NCBI GenBank assembly: GCA_013376995.1
Contig: JACAAZ010000007.1
Location: 1-64,000 of the forward strand
From: Bacteroidota bacterium
Lineage (GTDB): Bacteria; Bacteroidota; Bacteroidia; Bacteroidales; UBA4417
Reading direction: 5' to 3'
Length of the DNA: 64,000 nt
In this document: positions 1 to 9,805 of the stretch, in pieces
Position numbering within the stretch: the first letter of the stretch is position 1
Layout of the letters: each line of letters opens with the position of its first letter
Notes under the pieces: generated by a model
Database searches by the model: none
What the model was told of the DNA's origin: nothing
The model's input: the letters and a program-made list of their open reading frames with translations, nothing else
Position numbers and translations under genes: made by a program

Positions 1-1056
1 CTGGTATTACCTGAGAAGATGGAATAGGTGAGCGTCTGACCAGCATCCGGATCCGAAGCAACTACTGTTCCTACCGAAGTTCCGTTGGCTGAGTTTTCAG
101 CAACAGTAAATGTCTGGTTAGCAATAACCGGAGACTCATTGACATTGGTAAGATTAACACTAATGATAGCTTGGCTGGTAATTGTACCTGGTCCATTATC
201 CTGGACATAAATTACGAGAGTAAAAACAGGATTTGTTTCAAAGTTCAGAATTGTTGAATTGGCGACTGTTAGAGCACCTGTTGCTGAATTGATTGCAAAA
301 GCCCCGCTGCTATTTCCTGAGTAGATTGAATAGGTTAGAGTTTGTCCTGCATCCGGATCAGAAGCCACAATATTTCCGACAGTTGTGCCATTTGCTGAAT
401 TTTCTGCTATTGAAAATGTTTGATTAGCAATTAGAGGAGCTTCATTTACATCTGTTAGATTCACAGTTACATTTCCCTGACTTGACAACGTCCCAGTCCC
501 ATTGTCCTGTACTTTTACTACCAAAGCAAATGGAGGTTGAACCTCATAATTTAAGGTTGATGGATTGGCTACCACAAGAAGCCCCGTTGTAGCTCCAATG
601 GTGAACGTACTTCCCGTATTTCCTGAAAGTATTGAATAACTCAAAGTTTGACCTGCATCAGGATCGGAAGCTACAACTGTTCCAACCGTAGTACCTGCTG
701 CTGAGTTTTCAGGCACAGAAAGTGTTTGGCTGCCTATGATTGGAGCTTCATTTACATTAACAAGATTAATTGTTACAGTTGCCTGATTGCTCATTGGTCC
801 TGCACCGTTATCCTGTACTTTTACTGTTAAAGGGAAGCTTGGAGTTGTTTCGTAATTCACTGCCGTAGAATTGGCGACTGTGATAACTCCGGTAGAGGCA
901 CCAATTGTAAAAGCGCCGTTGGTATTTCCTGAGACTATTGAGTAGGTAAGTGTTTGTCCTGCATTGGGGTCGGAAGCTACCACAGTTCCAACAATTGTTC
1001 CATTGGGACTGTTTTCATTTATTTGAAAGTTTTGAGGAGCGATAACAGGGGCAAGA
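1..1056 (-). repeat. Cadherin-like tandem repeats of the truncated gene
   Basis: About 3.5 in-frame units of roughly 306 bp encode ~102-residue cadherin-like repeats. The most recurrent words are SDPDAGQTLTYSI and VQDNG. The array continues past the window edge, so its full copy number cannot be seen. Confidence 0.85.
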
Positions 1057-2447
1057 TTTCCACTGATATTAACATATTCGAAAGCACCTAAATCGGGAGC
1101 TGAGCCACTATATGAAATTCCAACATCAATTCCTGCATCAATCAAACCTGAACTTGATGCTAAATGCAGGAAGGTCAGAACCGGTAAGCTGCCATCAGCT
1201 TGCCTTGGGCCATCCATGCCGACTGAAGAAACCGATACAAAATCTGAATTGGTAACTGTAATAATCGGACTTCCACTAGCTCCAAATGTATTATGGTCAA
1301 TTATATTACCACTTCCTAAGAATATAGAATTTGACACATCTCCATAGGCTATATTATTCCTAAAAATATGTGCTTTATTCTCAACAATGTCAAAATCAAA
1401 GCCTCTGGCGCCATTACTGTAACTGACATCATTATAGAAATAAGCTATCGCATGGCAAAAATTCTGTGTATACCCCCTCATTCTGTTTTGAAAGGATAGG
1501 CAATTGGTTGTTTTTCGCTTAAGTACATCATAAACACCGGTTTCACCATATTTGTATCCATTTCCATCACCGCCTGTTGTAACTCCGTCTTCCCGGTATC
1601 CATTTTTAAATGACCAGCAATTATCAAATTCCACTAATCCATTACTCATCCAGGTATCATATCCATCGTCAGCATTTGACCATGAACGGCATCCTCTTAT
1701 GACATTGGAGGCTCCTGTGATTGCAGCACCATTTATGGATGATATCTCAAATCCGTCACCATCACCATAAGGTGTGGCACTATAAGGATCATAATTATTA
1801 TGAAAATCACAATTAAGCACTAAGTTGCCTTGGGAATCGTGGGCTATCCCCATGCCATGGCCATTGTGATGACTATGCAGATTCTCAAATATGCAGTAAT
1901 TTACATTATCTGCAAATAAGCCTCTCCAGATAGTTGTGGTACCAGAAGGCTGAGGAAATCCAGTTATTTCTATACCTTTTATATATATGTAGTTAGCTAC
2001 ATTCAAATTTATTCCTGATGGCAACCCGGAATAGCTGTATGTAGCTCCTTTCGTAATTATTGGAATTTCACCAGGGTAGTTCCAGATATTAATATAATGA
2101 CCGGAAGAACCACTTTTGTTGCGCATATCCTGCATCATGGTATACACATAAGTGCCACCGCGCATATAAATCGTATCACCTGCTGAAACAAGTGTCCATG
2201 CCTTATTTAAAGTGAAAAAGGGAGAAGCTAATGATCCAGGATTCGAATCTGATCCCGTTGGCGATAAATAATACTTAGTAGCTGATAATGAGGTGAAAGA
2301 GAATAAAAAGAAAATAATAAAGGCTAGCTTACCGTAAACTATTATCCTAAGACCTGCACATTGATGAACTCTGCTGTAAGTATTTCTATCATAGGATGAT
2401 ATAAATTTCAGCAATTCCCCTTTATTACGAGTAATACAAGTTTTCAT
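1..2447 (-). CDS. Secreted PL9-like beta-helix / cadherin-repeat giant protein (partial, C-terminus outside window)
   Basis: The start codon is inside the window and the reading frame stays open to base 1, so the C-terminus is missing. Reading the minus strand gives a basic N-terminus, a hydrophobic signal segment (about residues 37-55), then SATKYYLSPTG and a right-handed parallel beta-helix region with GDGDGFE, NADDGYD and GNGYKYG. These match the calcium-binding and lysine motifs of polysaccharide lyase family 9. The region ends in DAG...DLGAFEY, followed by at least three and a half cadherin-like repeats (xENSxNGT, ASDPDAGQ, VQDNG, VNExP). It is a clear paralogue of the complete gene at 3107-9805, which suggests a C-terminal T9SS domain beyond the window. 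Calcium binding and pectate lyase activity are inferred from the motifs; the true substrate is unknown. Confidence 0.9.
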   Translation of the reverse strand, partial: MKTCITRNKGELLKFISSYDRNTYSRVHQCAGLRIIVYGKLAFIIFFLFSFTSLSATKYYLSPTGSDSNPGSLASPFFTLNKAWTLVSAGDTIYMRGGTYVYTMMQDMRNKSGSSGHYINIWNYPGEIPIITKGATYSYSGLPSGINLNVANYIYIKGIEITGFPQPSGTTTIWRGLFADNVNYCIFENLHSHHNGHGMGIAHDSQGNLVLNCDFHNNYDPYSATPYGDGDGFEISSINGAAITGASNVIRGCRSWSNADDGYDTWMSNGLVEFDNCWSFKNGYREDGVTTGGDGNGYKYGETGVYDVLKRKTTNCLSFQNRMRGYTQNFCHAIAYFYNDVSYSNGARGFDFDIVENKAHIFRNNIAYGDVSNSIFLGSGNIIDHNTFGASGSPIITVTNSDFVSVSSVGMDGPRQADGSLPVLTFLHLASSSGLIDAGIDVGISYSGSAPDLGAFEYVNISGNLAPVIAPQNFQINENSPNGTIVGTVVASDPNAGQTLTYSIVSGNTNGAFTIGASTGVITVANSTAVNYETTPSFPLTVKVQDNGAGPMSNQATVTINLVNVNEAPIIGSQTLSVPENSAAGTTVGTVVASDPDAGQTLSYSILSGNTGSTFTIGATTGLLVVANPSTLNYEVQPPFALVVKVQDNGTGTLSSQGNVTVNLTDVNEAPLIANQTFSIAENSANGTTVGNIVASDPDAGQTLTYSIYSGNSSGAFAINSATGALTVANSTILNFETNPVFTLVIYVQDNGPGTITSQAIISVNLTNVNESPVIANQTFTVAENSANGTSVGTVVASDPDAGQTLTYSIFSGNT

Positions 2448-3053
2448 GGTAGAAACGGTAGTAAGACGAGTAGTGTAACCTAGGTAAGTAGTTGAAAATG
2501 TTTAATCTAGATAAAGAAAGGCCAAATCCGACTAAAACATTCAATACATTAATCGCTGGATTATGAAAAAGGTTATATCATATTTAACTATTTACATTAA
2601 TTTAGACGAGATTCAAATAAACTGATAGACAATATAGTAAAATGTATTCTATTAAGCAATACCAAATCAGTGAAAATGATACGTTGCTTTCGTGCGATGG
2701 ATTTTTCGTCCGAATGAATAATCAAGTTGGATTCTGGGCAAAGACCTTTATGACAAATTGAATTTCTGAGCCAGTCTAACCGGATAAGTCTTAATTTTTC
2801 TGGAGAGAGGTTAGGTAAGTTGAATTTCAACTTTGACTCAAGGATAACAAACGGCGGATAAACCCGGCAGGACTTAAGATACCTGGATGCTTTTAATGTT
2901 TAAAGTGTTCGGACTTTTAGCAGTTGATGTATAAACCACCTGTAAGAGATTGCGGTCAAGATATTAGCAATGAGCATGAAAGAACAGGATGCAGAGTTCT
3001 GATAAATTATAGCTCCTTGAAATCGAATATTGAAAGCAGCATTATGGCTTTAA
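2448..3053. other. Intergenic region between the two giant paralogues
   Basis: About 600 bp with no convincing gene. A 77-codon open frame on the minus strand (2597-2830) has no recognisable domain and no clear promoter or ribosome site. I see no transposase remnant and no RNA gene. The only clear element is the terminator at the right edge. Confidence 0.6.
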
Positions 3054-3082
3054 CAAAAAACAGGTAGACATTTGTCTACCTG
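3054..3082 (-). terminator. Rho-independent terminator of the complete PL9-cadherin gene
   Basis: On the minus strand, CAGGTAGACA and TGTCTACCTG pair with a very short loop and are followed by TTTTTT. It lies 25 bp beyond the stop codon at 3107, so the giant gene is probably transcribed separately from its paralogue. Confidence 0.85.
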
Positions 3083-3106
3083 CACATACATTAATTGGGA
3101 ATCATC

Positions 3107-6100
3107 CTATTGAAGAGAAAGTTTTTTTACAAACTTATAGTTTGAGTACCGTATCTCCACAAAATAATATCCTTTAGAGAATTTGGATAAATCTAACTGG
3201 AACTTATTTGTAGCATTAATTGCGTTATTTGCTAGCATTTTACCGGATTCATCAAATACTGTAGTAGTTACCCCATCAACCTGTTCAGTGCCTAGTTCAA
3301 CATTAAAGATGCCTGAAGATGGATTAGGGTAAACCAATGGATCATTTATTATTGAATTGATGGATAGGTTTTTGTTTTGTACGCCATCGGCCATAATTTT
3401 ATTAATTCCAACTTCTTTAGTATCAGAAATAAGGCTTTTTTCGCCAACAGATCCAATTATTGTGGATGCCCCATTTCCATCAGTAAGTTCAATAACATCT
3501 TTTAAAGCAACAACGATGTTTGCCTGGCTCCCTAAAGGGGAAAAGTAATTGTCAACAACCCTTATTCCCAAAGTAAAACTGGGAGTTGTCTCATAATCTA
3601 GCGCAAGGACATTGGCTACGGTAAGCGCTCCAGTCGCACCATTAATCGCAAATGCTCCATTGGTATTGCCAGAGAGTATTGAATAGGTCAGTGTTTGACC
3701 CACATCAGGATCTGTAGCTACAACATTTCCAACAGCAGTTCCATTTGGAGAGTTTTCATTGATTGAGAAACTTTGATCACTAATTATAGGTGCTTCATTC
3801 ACATTAATCAGATTCACAATGATAGCACCCTGGTTAGTCAGATTACCTGTTCCATTGTCCTGAACTTTAATAGTAAGCGCAATGGTAAGTATTACCTCGT
3901 AATTCAATGCAGCTGAGTTTGCAACAGAAAGTACTCCAGTTGTTGAGTTGATAGAAAAAGCTCCTCCTGTATTCCCTGCTAAAATGCTGTAAGTCAAAGA
4001 TTGGCCTGCATCCGGATCGCTAGCCAATACTGTGCCTACAATTGTAGAATTAGGAGTGTTTTCATTGATGTTAAAATATTGTGTTGCTATTACCGGCGGT
4101 TCATTGAGATTAATCAGATTAACAGTAATTGTAGCTTGAGAACTTAAACTGCTGGTGGCATTATCCTGAACCTTAACTACCAGCGAAAAGGAAGGCGTAA
4201 CTTCAAAATTCAAAGCTGTTGAATTTGCTACTGTTAGCAATCCGGTTGTTGAATTTAGGGTAAATGTTCCATTCGTATTTCCTGAAAGAATGCTGTAGGT
4301 CAAAGTCTGACCGGCATCAGGATCCGAAGCTAAAACAGTCCCCACATTTGTACCATTAACAGAGTTTTCATTAACCGAGAATGTTTGATTGGCGATTACC
4401 GGGGCATGGTTACTTTGTGTCACATTGATTGTTATTGCTGCACTGGAGAATAGGTTTCCTGTACCATTATCCGTGACTTTCACAGTCAGGTTGAATACAG
4501 GATTGATCAGGTAATTTATTGCTGTTGAGTTATTCACAGTGATAAGCCCGGTTGCAGTGTTTATTGTAAAAGAAGTGCTGACATTCCCTGCTGTTATGGC
4601 ATAAGTTAGTGTTTGTCCGGCATCGGGATCAGAAGCTATGACTGTTCCAACCGGAGCGTTGTTGGCTGATCCGGTTGCAATGCTAAAGGTCTGATTAGCA
4701 ATGATCGGGGGCTCATTTACATTGGATAGCAGTACGCTTACAGTAGCCTGAGTGCTCAGTGGGCTTGTACCATTGTCCTGTGCATTAACAATGAGGGAAA
4801 AGGATGGAGTAGTTTCAAAGTTGAGAGCGGCAGAATTAGCTACTGTCAGTAACCCGGTAGATGAGTTAATGGCAAATGCATTATTGGTGTTTCCTGAGAG
4901 TATTGTAAAAGTAAGAGCCTGGCCTGCATCCGGATCAGTTGCCGCTACAGTACCTAAATTAGTTCCGCTGGCTGTGTTCTCAGCAATTGTGAACGACTGA
5001 TTATTTATAACAGGAGGTTCATTAACATCAGTCAAATTGACCGTAATTGAAGCTTGGTTTGAGAGAGTGCCAGTGCCATTATCCTGTACCTTGATAACAA
5101 GCAAGAAAACGGGTGACACTTCATAGTTTAAAGCGGTAGAATTAATAACTGTAATCAATCCAGAAGTTGCATTTATAGAGAAAGCTCCATTTGTATTTCC
5201 TGAAAGGATGGAATAAGTCAATGATTGTCCGGCATCGGGATCATTAGCGACTACCGTTCCGACCGAAGTACTGTTGGTGGTATTTTCAGCTATGCTGAAA
5301 CTCTGGTTTGCGATTACCGGCGGCTCATTTACGTTGATGAGGTTTACAGTCATATTCGCCTGCGATATTAAACTTGGACTGCCATTATCCAGAACTTTGA
5401 CCGTTAAAGAAAAAGTTGGAATGAATTCAAAATTTAATGCCGCGTAGTTTAAAACTGTTAATGCTCCAGTGACAGAATTAACAGCAAAAGCTCCATTAAT
5501 ATTGCCCGATACCAGCACATAGGTCAATACCGATCCCGCATCAGGATCAGAAGCCACAATAGTACCTACAACTGTGCCATTGCCTGAATTTTCGGCTACT
5601 GAAAAGGATTGATTTGCTAGAATCGGGGCTTCATTAACATTGGTTAAGCCAATGGCAACTGTCGCTTGGTTTGATAGTGCCGTAGTTCCGTTGTCCTGTA
5701 CTTTTATTACTAAGCTGAAACTAGGTGTTGATTCAAAATTTAGTACTGTGCTGTTGCTTACTGTTATGTTGCCGTTAGAGGAGTTTATCGCAAAGGCACC
5801 ATTTGTATTACCGGATAGTATGGAATATGTTAATGCTTGTCCGGCATCGGGGTCTGTAGCTACTACGGTTCCTACAGAAGTTCCGTTGGCAGTGTTTTCA
5901 GCAAGTGTAAATGACTGGTTGGAAATTACAGGAGCTTCATTCACGTTTATCAGGTTCACTACAACTGTTGCCTGGCTGCTCAGTGGACTCGTTCCGTTAT
6001 CTGTAACTTTAATGATCATTGTAAAAACCGGAGTAACTTCAAAGTTCAAGCCATTTGGGTTATTTACAGTTAAAACACCGGTTGCAGGATTCATTATAAA

Positions 6101-9100
6101 TGTTCCGTAAAGATTACCTGAAACAAAGGAGTAAACAAGAGATTGTCCTGCGTCAGGATCACTGGCAATGATGTTTCCAACTACAGTACCATAGATGGAA
6201 TTCTCGTTGATGGAAAATGTTTGATTGGCAATTAAAGGAGCTTCATTGACATTGAGGAGATTAACCGTTATTGTCGCTTGAGAACTCATAGTCATTGGAC
6301 CATTATCCTGCACTTTTACTATCAATGAAAAGGTGGGAAGCACTTCATAATTGATTGCCTGGGTATTTGAAACACTCAGCACTCCGGTAGCAGCATTAAG
6401 ACTAAAGGCATTGTTGGTATTACCTGAAAGAATAGAGTAGCTTAACGACTGACCTGCGTCGGGATCAGTGGCGATTATTGTTCCTACAGTCGTGCCATTT
6501 GGGGAATTCTCATTAATGGCAAAAGTCTGGTTGCTAATAACAGGCGCGTTGTTGCTTTGCAATACATTTATGGTAACAGTAGCATTAGAAAACAGATTAC
6601 CGGTACCATTGTCAGTAACTTTAACTGTAAGGTTAAATATTGGATTTGATTGATAGCTTATTGAGGTGGAAGATGAAATGGTTAATGCACCAGTGGAACT
6701 GTTGATGGCAAATGCTGAACCTGTATTCCCTGTAGTTATGCTATAGGTTAAAGTTTGACCGGCATCAGGATCGGAAGCAACTACAATCCCAACTTGTGTT
6801 CCATTGGCAGCTCCGGAAAGGGCACTGAATGATTGATTTGCAATTACAGGGGTTTCATTAACATCAGTAAGCATTACGCTTATGGTCGCCTGGCTGGATA
6901 AATTACCTGTACCATTATCCTGAGCATTTACAATCAAGGAGAAAATGGGGTTTACTTCAAAATTCAGGACTGAAGTGTTTGCAACCGTTAATGCCCCGGT
7001 TGTGGAGCTTAGGGTAAATGCACCTCCGGTATTACCTGATTGAATTGAATATGTCAGCGTTTGACCGGCGTCAGGGTCGCTTGCAACGACTGTCCCAACC
7101 AAAGTGCCGTTAATACTATTTTCGGCAATCGAAAAACTCTGATTTGCAAGCACTGGTGGTTCATTAAGGTTGATCAAGTTTATTGTTACAATGGCCTGGT
7201 TGTACATAACAGGGTTTCCATTGTCAATAGCTTTGACAGTCAGGCTAAAAGTTGGGAGAAGTTCAAAATTTACAGCAGAAGAATTAAGGACAGTAAGGAC
7301 TCCTGTGGTTGTATTAAGTGAAAAAGCGCCGTTAACATTTCCGGAAACTAAAATGTAACTCAGGGATTGCCCCGCATCAGGATCTGAAGCTACAACAGTT
7401 CCAACTACTGTCCCATTGGAAGAATTCTCATTCAGGGTAAAGGATTGGTTGTTGATAACAGGAGCATGATTGGGACTCTGAGTAATATTCACAGTAATTA
7501 CAGCACTACTTGTCAAATTGCCAGTGCCATTATCGGTTACTTGAACTGTTAAGCCAAATACCGGAGTTGTTAGATAGTTTACAACTGAAGTATTGACTAG
7601 GGTTATCAATCCTGTAATACTATTGATTGAAAAAGCTGTATTTGTATTTCCTGAGGTTATTGCGTAGCTTAGGATTTGTCCTGCATCCGGATCAGTAGCT
7701 ATGACTGTCCCAACCGAAGTTCCATTTGCAGAGCCTGAGATAACGCTGAATGTTTGATTATTGACTACAGGCGGCTCATTAACATTTCCAAGGGATATTG
7801 TCATAGTTGCCTGAGCACTGAGTGGACTGGAGTAATTATCCTGAGCTTTTACTACAAGATTAAATGTAGGCGTTGTTTCAAAATTAAGCGCAGTAGAATT
7901 TGATACCGTTATTAATCCTGATGAAGCATTAATACTGAACGCATTGTTACTGTTCCCCGAAAGAATGGAATACGACAGGGATTGACCTGCATCCGGATCT
8001 GAAGCTACAACTGTTCCTACGGAAGTTCCGTTTGCAGAATTCTCATTTATGCTGAATGACTGGTTAGCTAAAATAGGAACTTCATTTACATTTATCAGGT
8101 TAATTGTAATGGTTGCTTGAGTACTCATGCTTGGACTTCCATTGTCCTGCACATATACTACTAAGGGAAAGGCTGGTATTGCTTCAAAATTTAAAGCTGC
8201 GCTGTTGTTAACTGTAAGTTGACCTGTTGTAGAATTGACCGAGAACGCGTTGTTCACGTTTCCTGAAAATATGCTAAATGTAAGTGATTGCCCAACATTC
8301 GGATCTGAAGCCACAAGTGTTCCAACGATAGTTCCATTTGCACTGTTTTCATTGATTTGAAATAGTTGGTTTCCCATAACTGGTGCCTGGTTGGTGCTTC
8401 CACTTGTTGATGAATACTCAAACGCTCCGAGGTCAGGGGCGGTTCCATTATAAGGAAGTCCCACATTTGTACCAGCATCAATCAAATCCGAATTTGACAC
8501 AAGATGCATGAAATTGAGAACCGGTAGAGATCCATCTGCTTGTCTCATACCGTCCATCCCAATTGATGAAGTTGAGGCAAAATCAGAACTGTTTACAGTA
8601 TAAGCAGTATTAGGACTACCACTAAGGAGGAATGAATTATGATCCACTATTGACTGTGCTGTGAAAATCGGAATATTCGCATCATTAAGAGAAATATTAT
8701 TCCTCATAATGTTAGCTGTTGTCCCTGTAAAGAAATCGAAACCTCGGCCTGTCTTATTGTTGTAACTAACACTATTATATATGGCAATTACACAAAGAGC
8801 TAGATTTTGATTAAAACCCCGGACCCTGTTTTCAAAAGAAAGGCAATTATTTAATGTTCTCTTAATCAAGCTGCTGGCAGCTGTCTCACCAAATTTAAAT
8901 CCATTGCCATCACCACCCGTTGTTATCCCATCTTCTTTATATCCATTCCAAAATGACCAACAATTATCAAAATTTATCGTCCCGTCACTCATCCAGCAGT
9001 CATATCCATCATCAGCATTTGACCATGAACGACAACCTTTAATGAGGTTTGGTGCACCTGTTATTGAAGCACCGTTTAAGCTTGATATTTCAAGCCCGTC

Positions 9101-9805
9101 TCCATCTCCATAAGGTGTAACACTATAAGGGTCATAATTATTATGAAAATCACAATTCAGCAATAAGTTGCCTTGCGAGTCATGAGCAAGGCCCATACCA
9201 TGACTATTGTGGTGACTGTTCAAATTTTCGAAAATGCAGAAATTAACATAATCAGCAAATATTCCTCTCCATAGGTTAGTGTTTCCAACTGGTTGAGTGA
9301 ACCCAGTTATTTCAATTCCTTTAAAATGGATATAATTGACATAATTTAGATAGATTCCAGATGGGACACCAGTATATGAATAAGTTGAGCCTTTGGTTAA
9401 TATTGGAACTTCTCCCGGAAATGCCCAGATTTTTATCAGATTTCCGGCAACCCCACTTTTATTCCGCAAATCTTGCATAACAGTGTATTGGTAGGTTCCT
9501 CCTCTTAAATAAACGGTATCTCCCGCAGAAAGATATGTCCATACTTTATTCAGGGTAAACCATGGAGATTGAATAGTGCCGGAATTGCCATCATTTCCAG
9601 CAGGTACAGCCGTACTGGGCGCCAGGTAATATTTTGTGGCGGAGGCTTCCGTAGTTATAAAGAATAAACTGAATAGCAGAAATACAAAAAATAATAAAGA
9701 AAAATCACCTGTCTTCTTTATTAGCGATTTCAGTAAGTTTATTCGGGATGGAGTAGGACTTGCAACACTACTGTATAGTGATAAATTTGTAATCTTAGTC
9801 TTCAT
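3107..9805 (-). CDS. Secreted PL9-like beta-helix protein with 16 cadherin-like repeats and T9SS sorting domain
   Basis: This 2232-residue exported protein has a long basic N-terminus, a hydrophobic signal core (about 35-53), a right-handed parallel beta-helix domain (about 57-465), 16 cadherin-like repeats of ~102 residues (about 472-2104) and a C-terminal T9SS type A sorting domain (about 2155-2232, starting VYPNPSSGIF). The helix domain carries GDGDG (D234/D236), NADDGYD (D265, D266, D269) and GNGFKFG (K304). The DDxxD spacing and the lysine ~35 residues later agree with the calcium site and catalytic lysine known for polysaccharide lyase family 9 (Dickeya Pel9A). It is therefore probably a cell-surface or released pectate-lyase-like enzyme on a calcium-stiffened stalk. 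Enzyme activity is inferred; an adhesin with a sugar-binding helix is the alternative. Confidence 0.92.
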   Translation of the reverse strand: MKTKITNLSLYSSVASPTPSRINLLKSLIKKTGDFSLLFFVFLLFSLFFITTEASATKYYLAPSTAVPAGNDGNSGTIQSPWFTLNKVWTYLSAGDTVYLRGGTYQYTVMQDLRNKSGVAGNLIKIWAFPGEVPILTKGSTYSYTGVPSGIYLNYVNYIHFKGIEITGFTQPVGNTNLWRGIFADYVNFCIFENLNSHHNSHGMGLAHDSQGNLLLNCDFHNNYDPYSVTPYGDGDGLEISSLNGASITGAPNLIKGCRSWSNADDGYDCWMSDGTINFDNCWSFWNGYKEDGITTGGDGNGFKFGETAASSLIKRTLNNCLSFENRVRGFNQNLALCVIAIYNSVSYNNKTGRGFDFFTGTTANIMRNNISLNDANIPIFTAQSIVDHNSFLLSGSPNTAYTVNSSDFASTSSIGMDGMRQADGSLPVLNFMHLVSNSDLIDAGTNVGLPYNGTAPDLGAFEYSSTSGSTNQAPVMGNQLFQINENSANGTIVGTLVASDPNVGQSLTFSIFSGNVNNAFSVNSTTGQLTVNNSAALNFEAIPAFPLVVYVQDNGSPSMSTQATITINLINVNEVPILANQSFSINENSANGTSVGTVVASDPDAGQSLSYSILSGNSNNAFSINASSGLITVSNSTALNFETTPTFNLVVKAQDNYSSPLSAQATMTISLGNVNEPPVVNNQTFSVISGSANGTSVGTVIATDPDAGQILSYAITSGNTNTAFSINSITGLITLVNTSVVNYLTTPVFGLTVQVTDNGTGNLTSSAVITVNITQSPNHAPVINNQSFTLNENSSNGTVVGTVVASDPDAGQSLSYILVSGNVNGAFSLNTTTGVLTVLNSSAVNFELLPTFSLTVKAIDNGNPVMYNQAIVTINLINLNEPPVLANQSFSIAENSINGTLVGTVVASDPDAGQTLTYSIQSGNTGGAFTLSSTTGALTVANTSVLNFEVNPIFSLIVNAQDNGTGNLSSQATISVMLTDVNETPVIANQSFSALSGAANGTQVGIVVASDPDAGQTLTYSITTGNTGSAFAINSSTGALTISSSTSISYQSNPIFNLTVKVTDNGTGNLFSNATVTINVLQSNNAPVISNQTFAINENSPNGTTVGTIIATDPDAGQSLSYSILSGNTNNAFSLNAATGVLSVSNTQAINYEVLPTFSLIVKVQDNGPMTMSSQATITVNLLNVNEAPLIANQTFSINENSIYGTVVGNIIASDPDAGQSLVYSFVSGNLYGTFIMNPATGVLTVNNPNGLNFEVTPVFTMIIKVTDNGTSPLSSQATVVVNLINVNEAPVISNQSFTLAENTANGTSVGTVVATDPDAGQALTYSILSGNTNGAFAINSSNGNITVSNSTVLNFESTPSFSLVIKVQDNGTTALSNQATVAIGLTNVNEAPILANQSFSVAENSGNGTVVGTIVASDPDAGSVLTYVLVSGNINGAFAVNSVTGALTVLNYAALNFEFIPTFSLTVKVLDNGSPSLISQANMTVNLINVNEPPVIANQSFSIAENTTNSTSVGTVVANDPDAGQSLTYSILSGNTNGAFSINATSGLITVINSTALNYEVSPVFLLVIKVQDNGTGTLSNQASITVNLTDVNEPPVINNQSFTIAENTASGTNLGTVAATDPDAGQALTFTILSGNTNNAFAINSSTGLLTVANSAALNFETTPSFSLIVNAQDNGTSPLSTQATVSVLLSNVNEPPIIANQTFSIATGSANNAPVGTVIASDPDAGQTLTYAITAGNVSTSFTINTATGLITVNNSTAINYLINPVFNLTVKVTDNGTGNLFSSAAITINVTQSNHAPVIANQTFSVNENSVNGTNVGTVLASDPDAGQTLTYSILSGNTNGTFTLNSTTGLLTVANSTALNFEVTPSFSLVVKVQDNATSSLSSQATITVNLINLNEPPVIATQYFNINENTPNSTIVGTVLASDPDAGQSLTYSILAGNTGGAFSINSTTGVLSVANSAALNYEVILTIALTIKVQDNGTGNLTNQGAIIVNLINVNEAPIISDQSFSINENSPNGTAVGNVVATDPDVGQTLTYSILSGNTNGAFAINGATGALTVANVLALDYETTPSFTLGIRVVDNYFSPLGSQANIVVALKDVIELTDGNGASTIIGSVGEKSLISDTKEVGINKIMADGVQNKNLSINSIINDPLVYPNPSSGIFNVELGTEQVDGVTTTVFDESGKMLANNAINATNKFQLDLSKFSKGYYFVEIRYSNYKFVKKLSLQ
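3494..8392 (-). repeat. Array of 16 cadherin-like repeats (~306 bp each)
   Basis: Sixteen in-frame units each carry a form of NQxFxxxENSxNGTxVGTVVASDPDAGQ, a SGNTNxAF turn, LNFExxPxF, VxDNGT and a VNExP linker. Thirteen units have the E-N-S/T form. Units 3, 6 and 13 instead have SGSANGT-like words and NYLxxP or YQSNP in place of NFE, and are followed by N(H/N)APV. The DNA copies have diverged, so this is an old amplification, not recent slippage. Confidence 0.9.

Noticed and set aside
2597-2830. 77-codon open frame on the minus strand between the giant genes
   Set aside because: No recognisable domain, promoter box or ribosome site, and its composition is like the surrounding non-coding sequence.
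4752-6653. Several plus-strand open frames within the cadherin array
   Set aside because: They are antisense shadows created by the repeated composition of the minus-strand gene and repeat with its period.
3494-8392. Regular ~306-bp repeats as a CRISPR-like or satellite array
   Set aside because: The units are in frame, encode cadherin-like domains, and have no short identical repeats with unique spacers.
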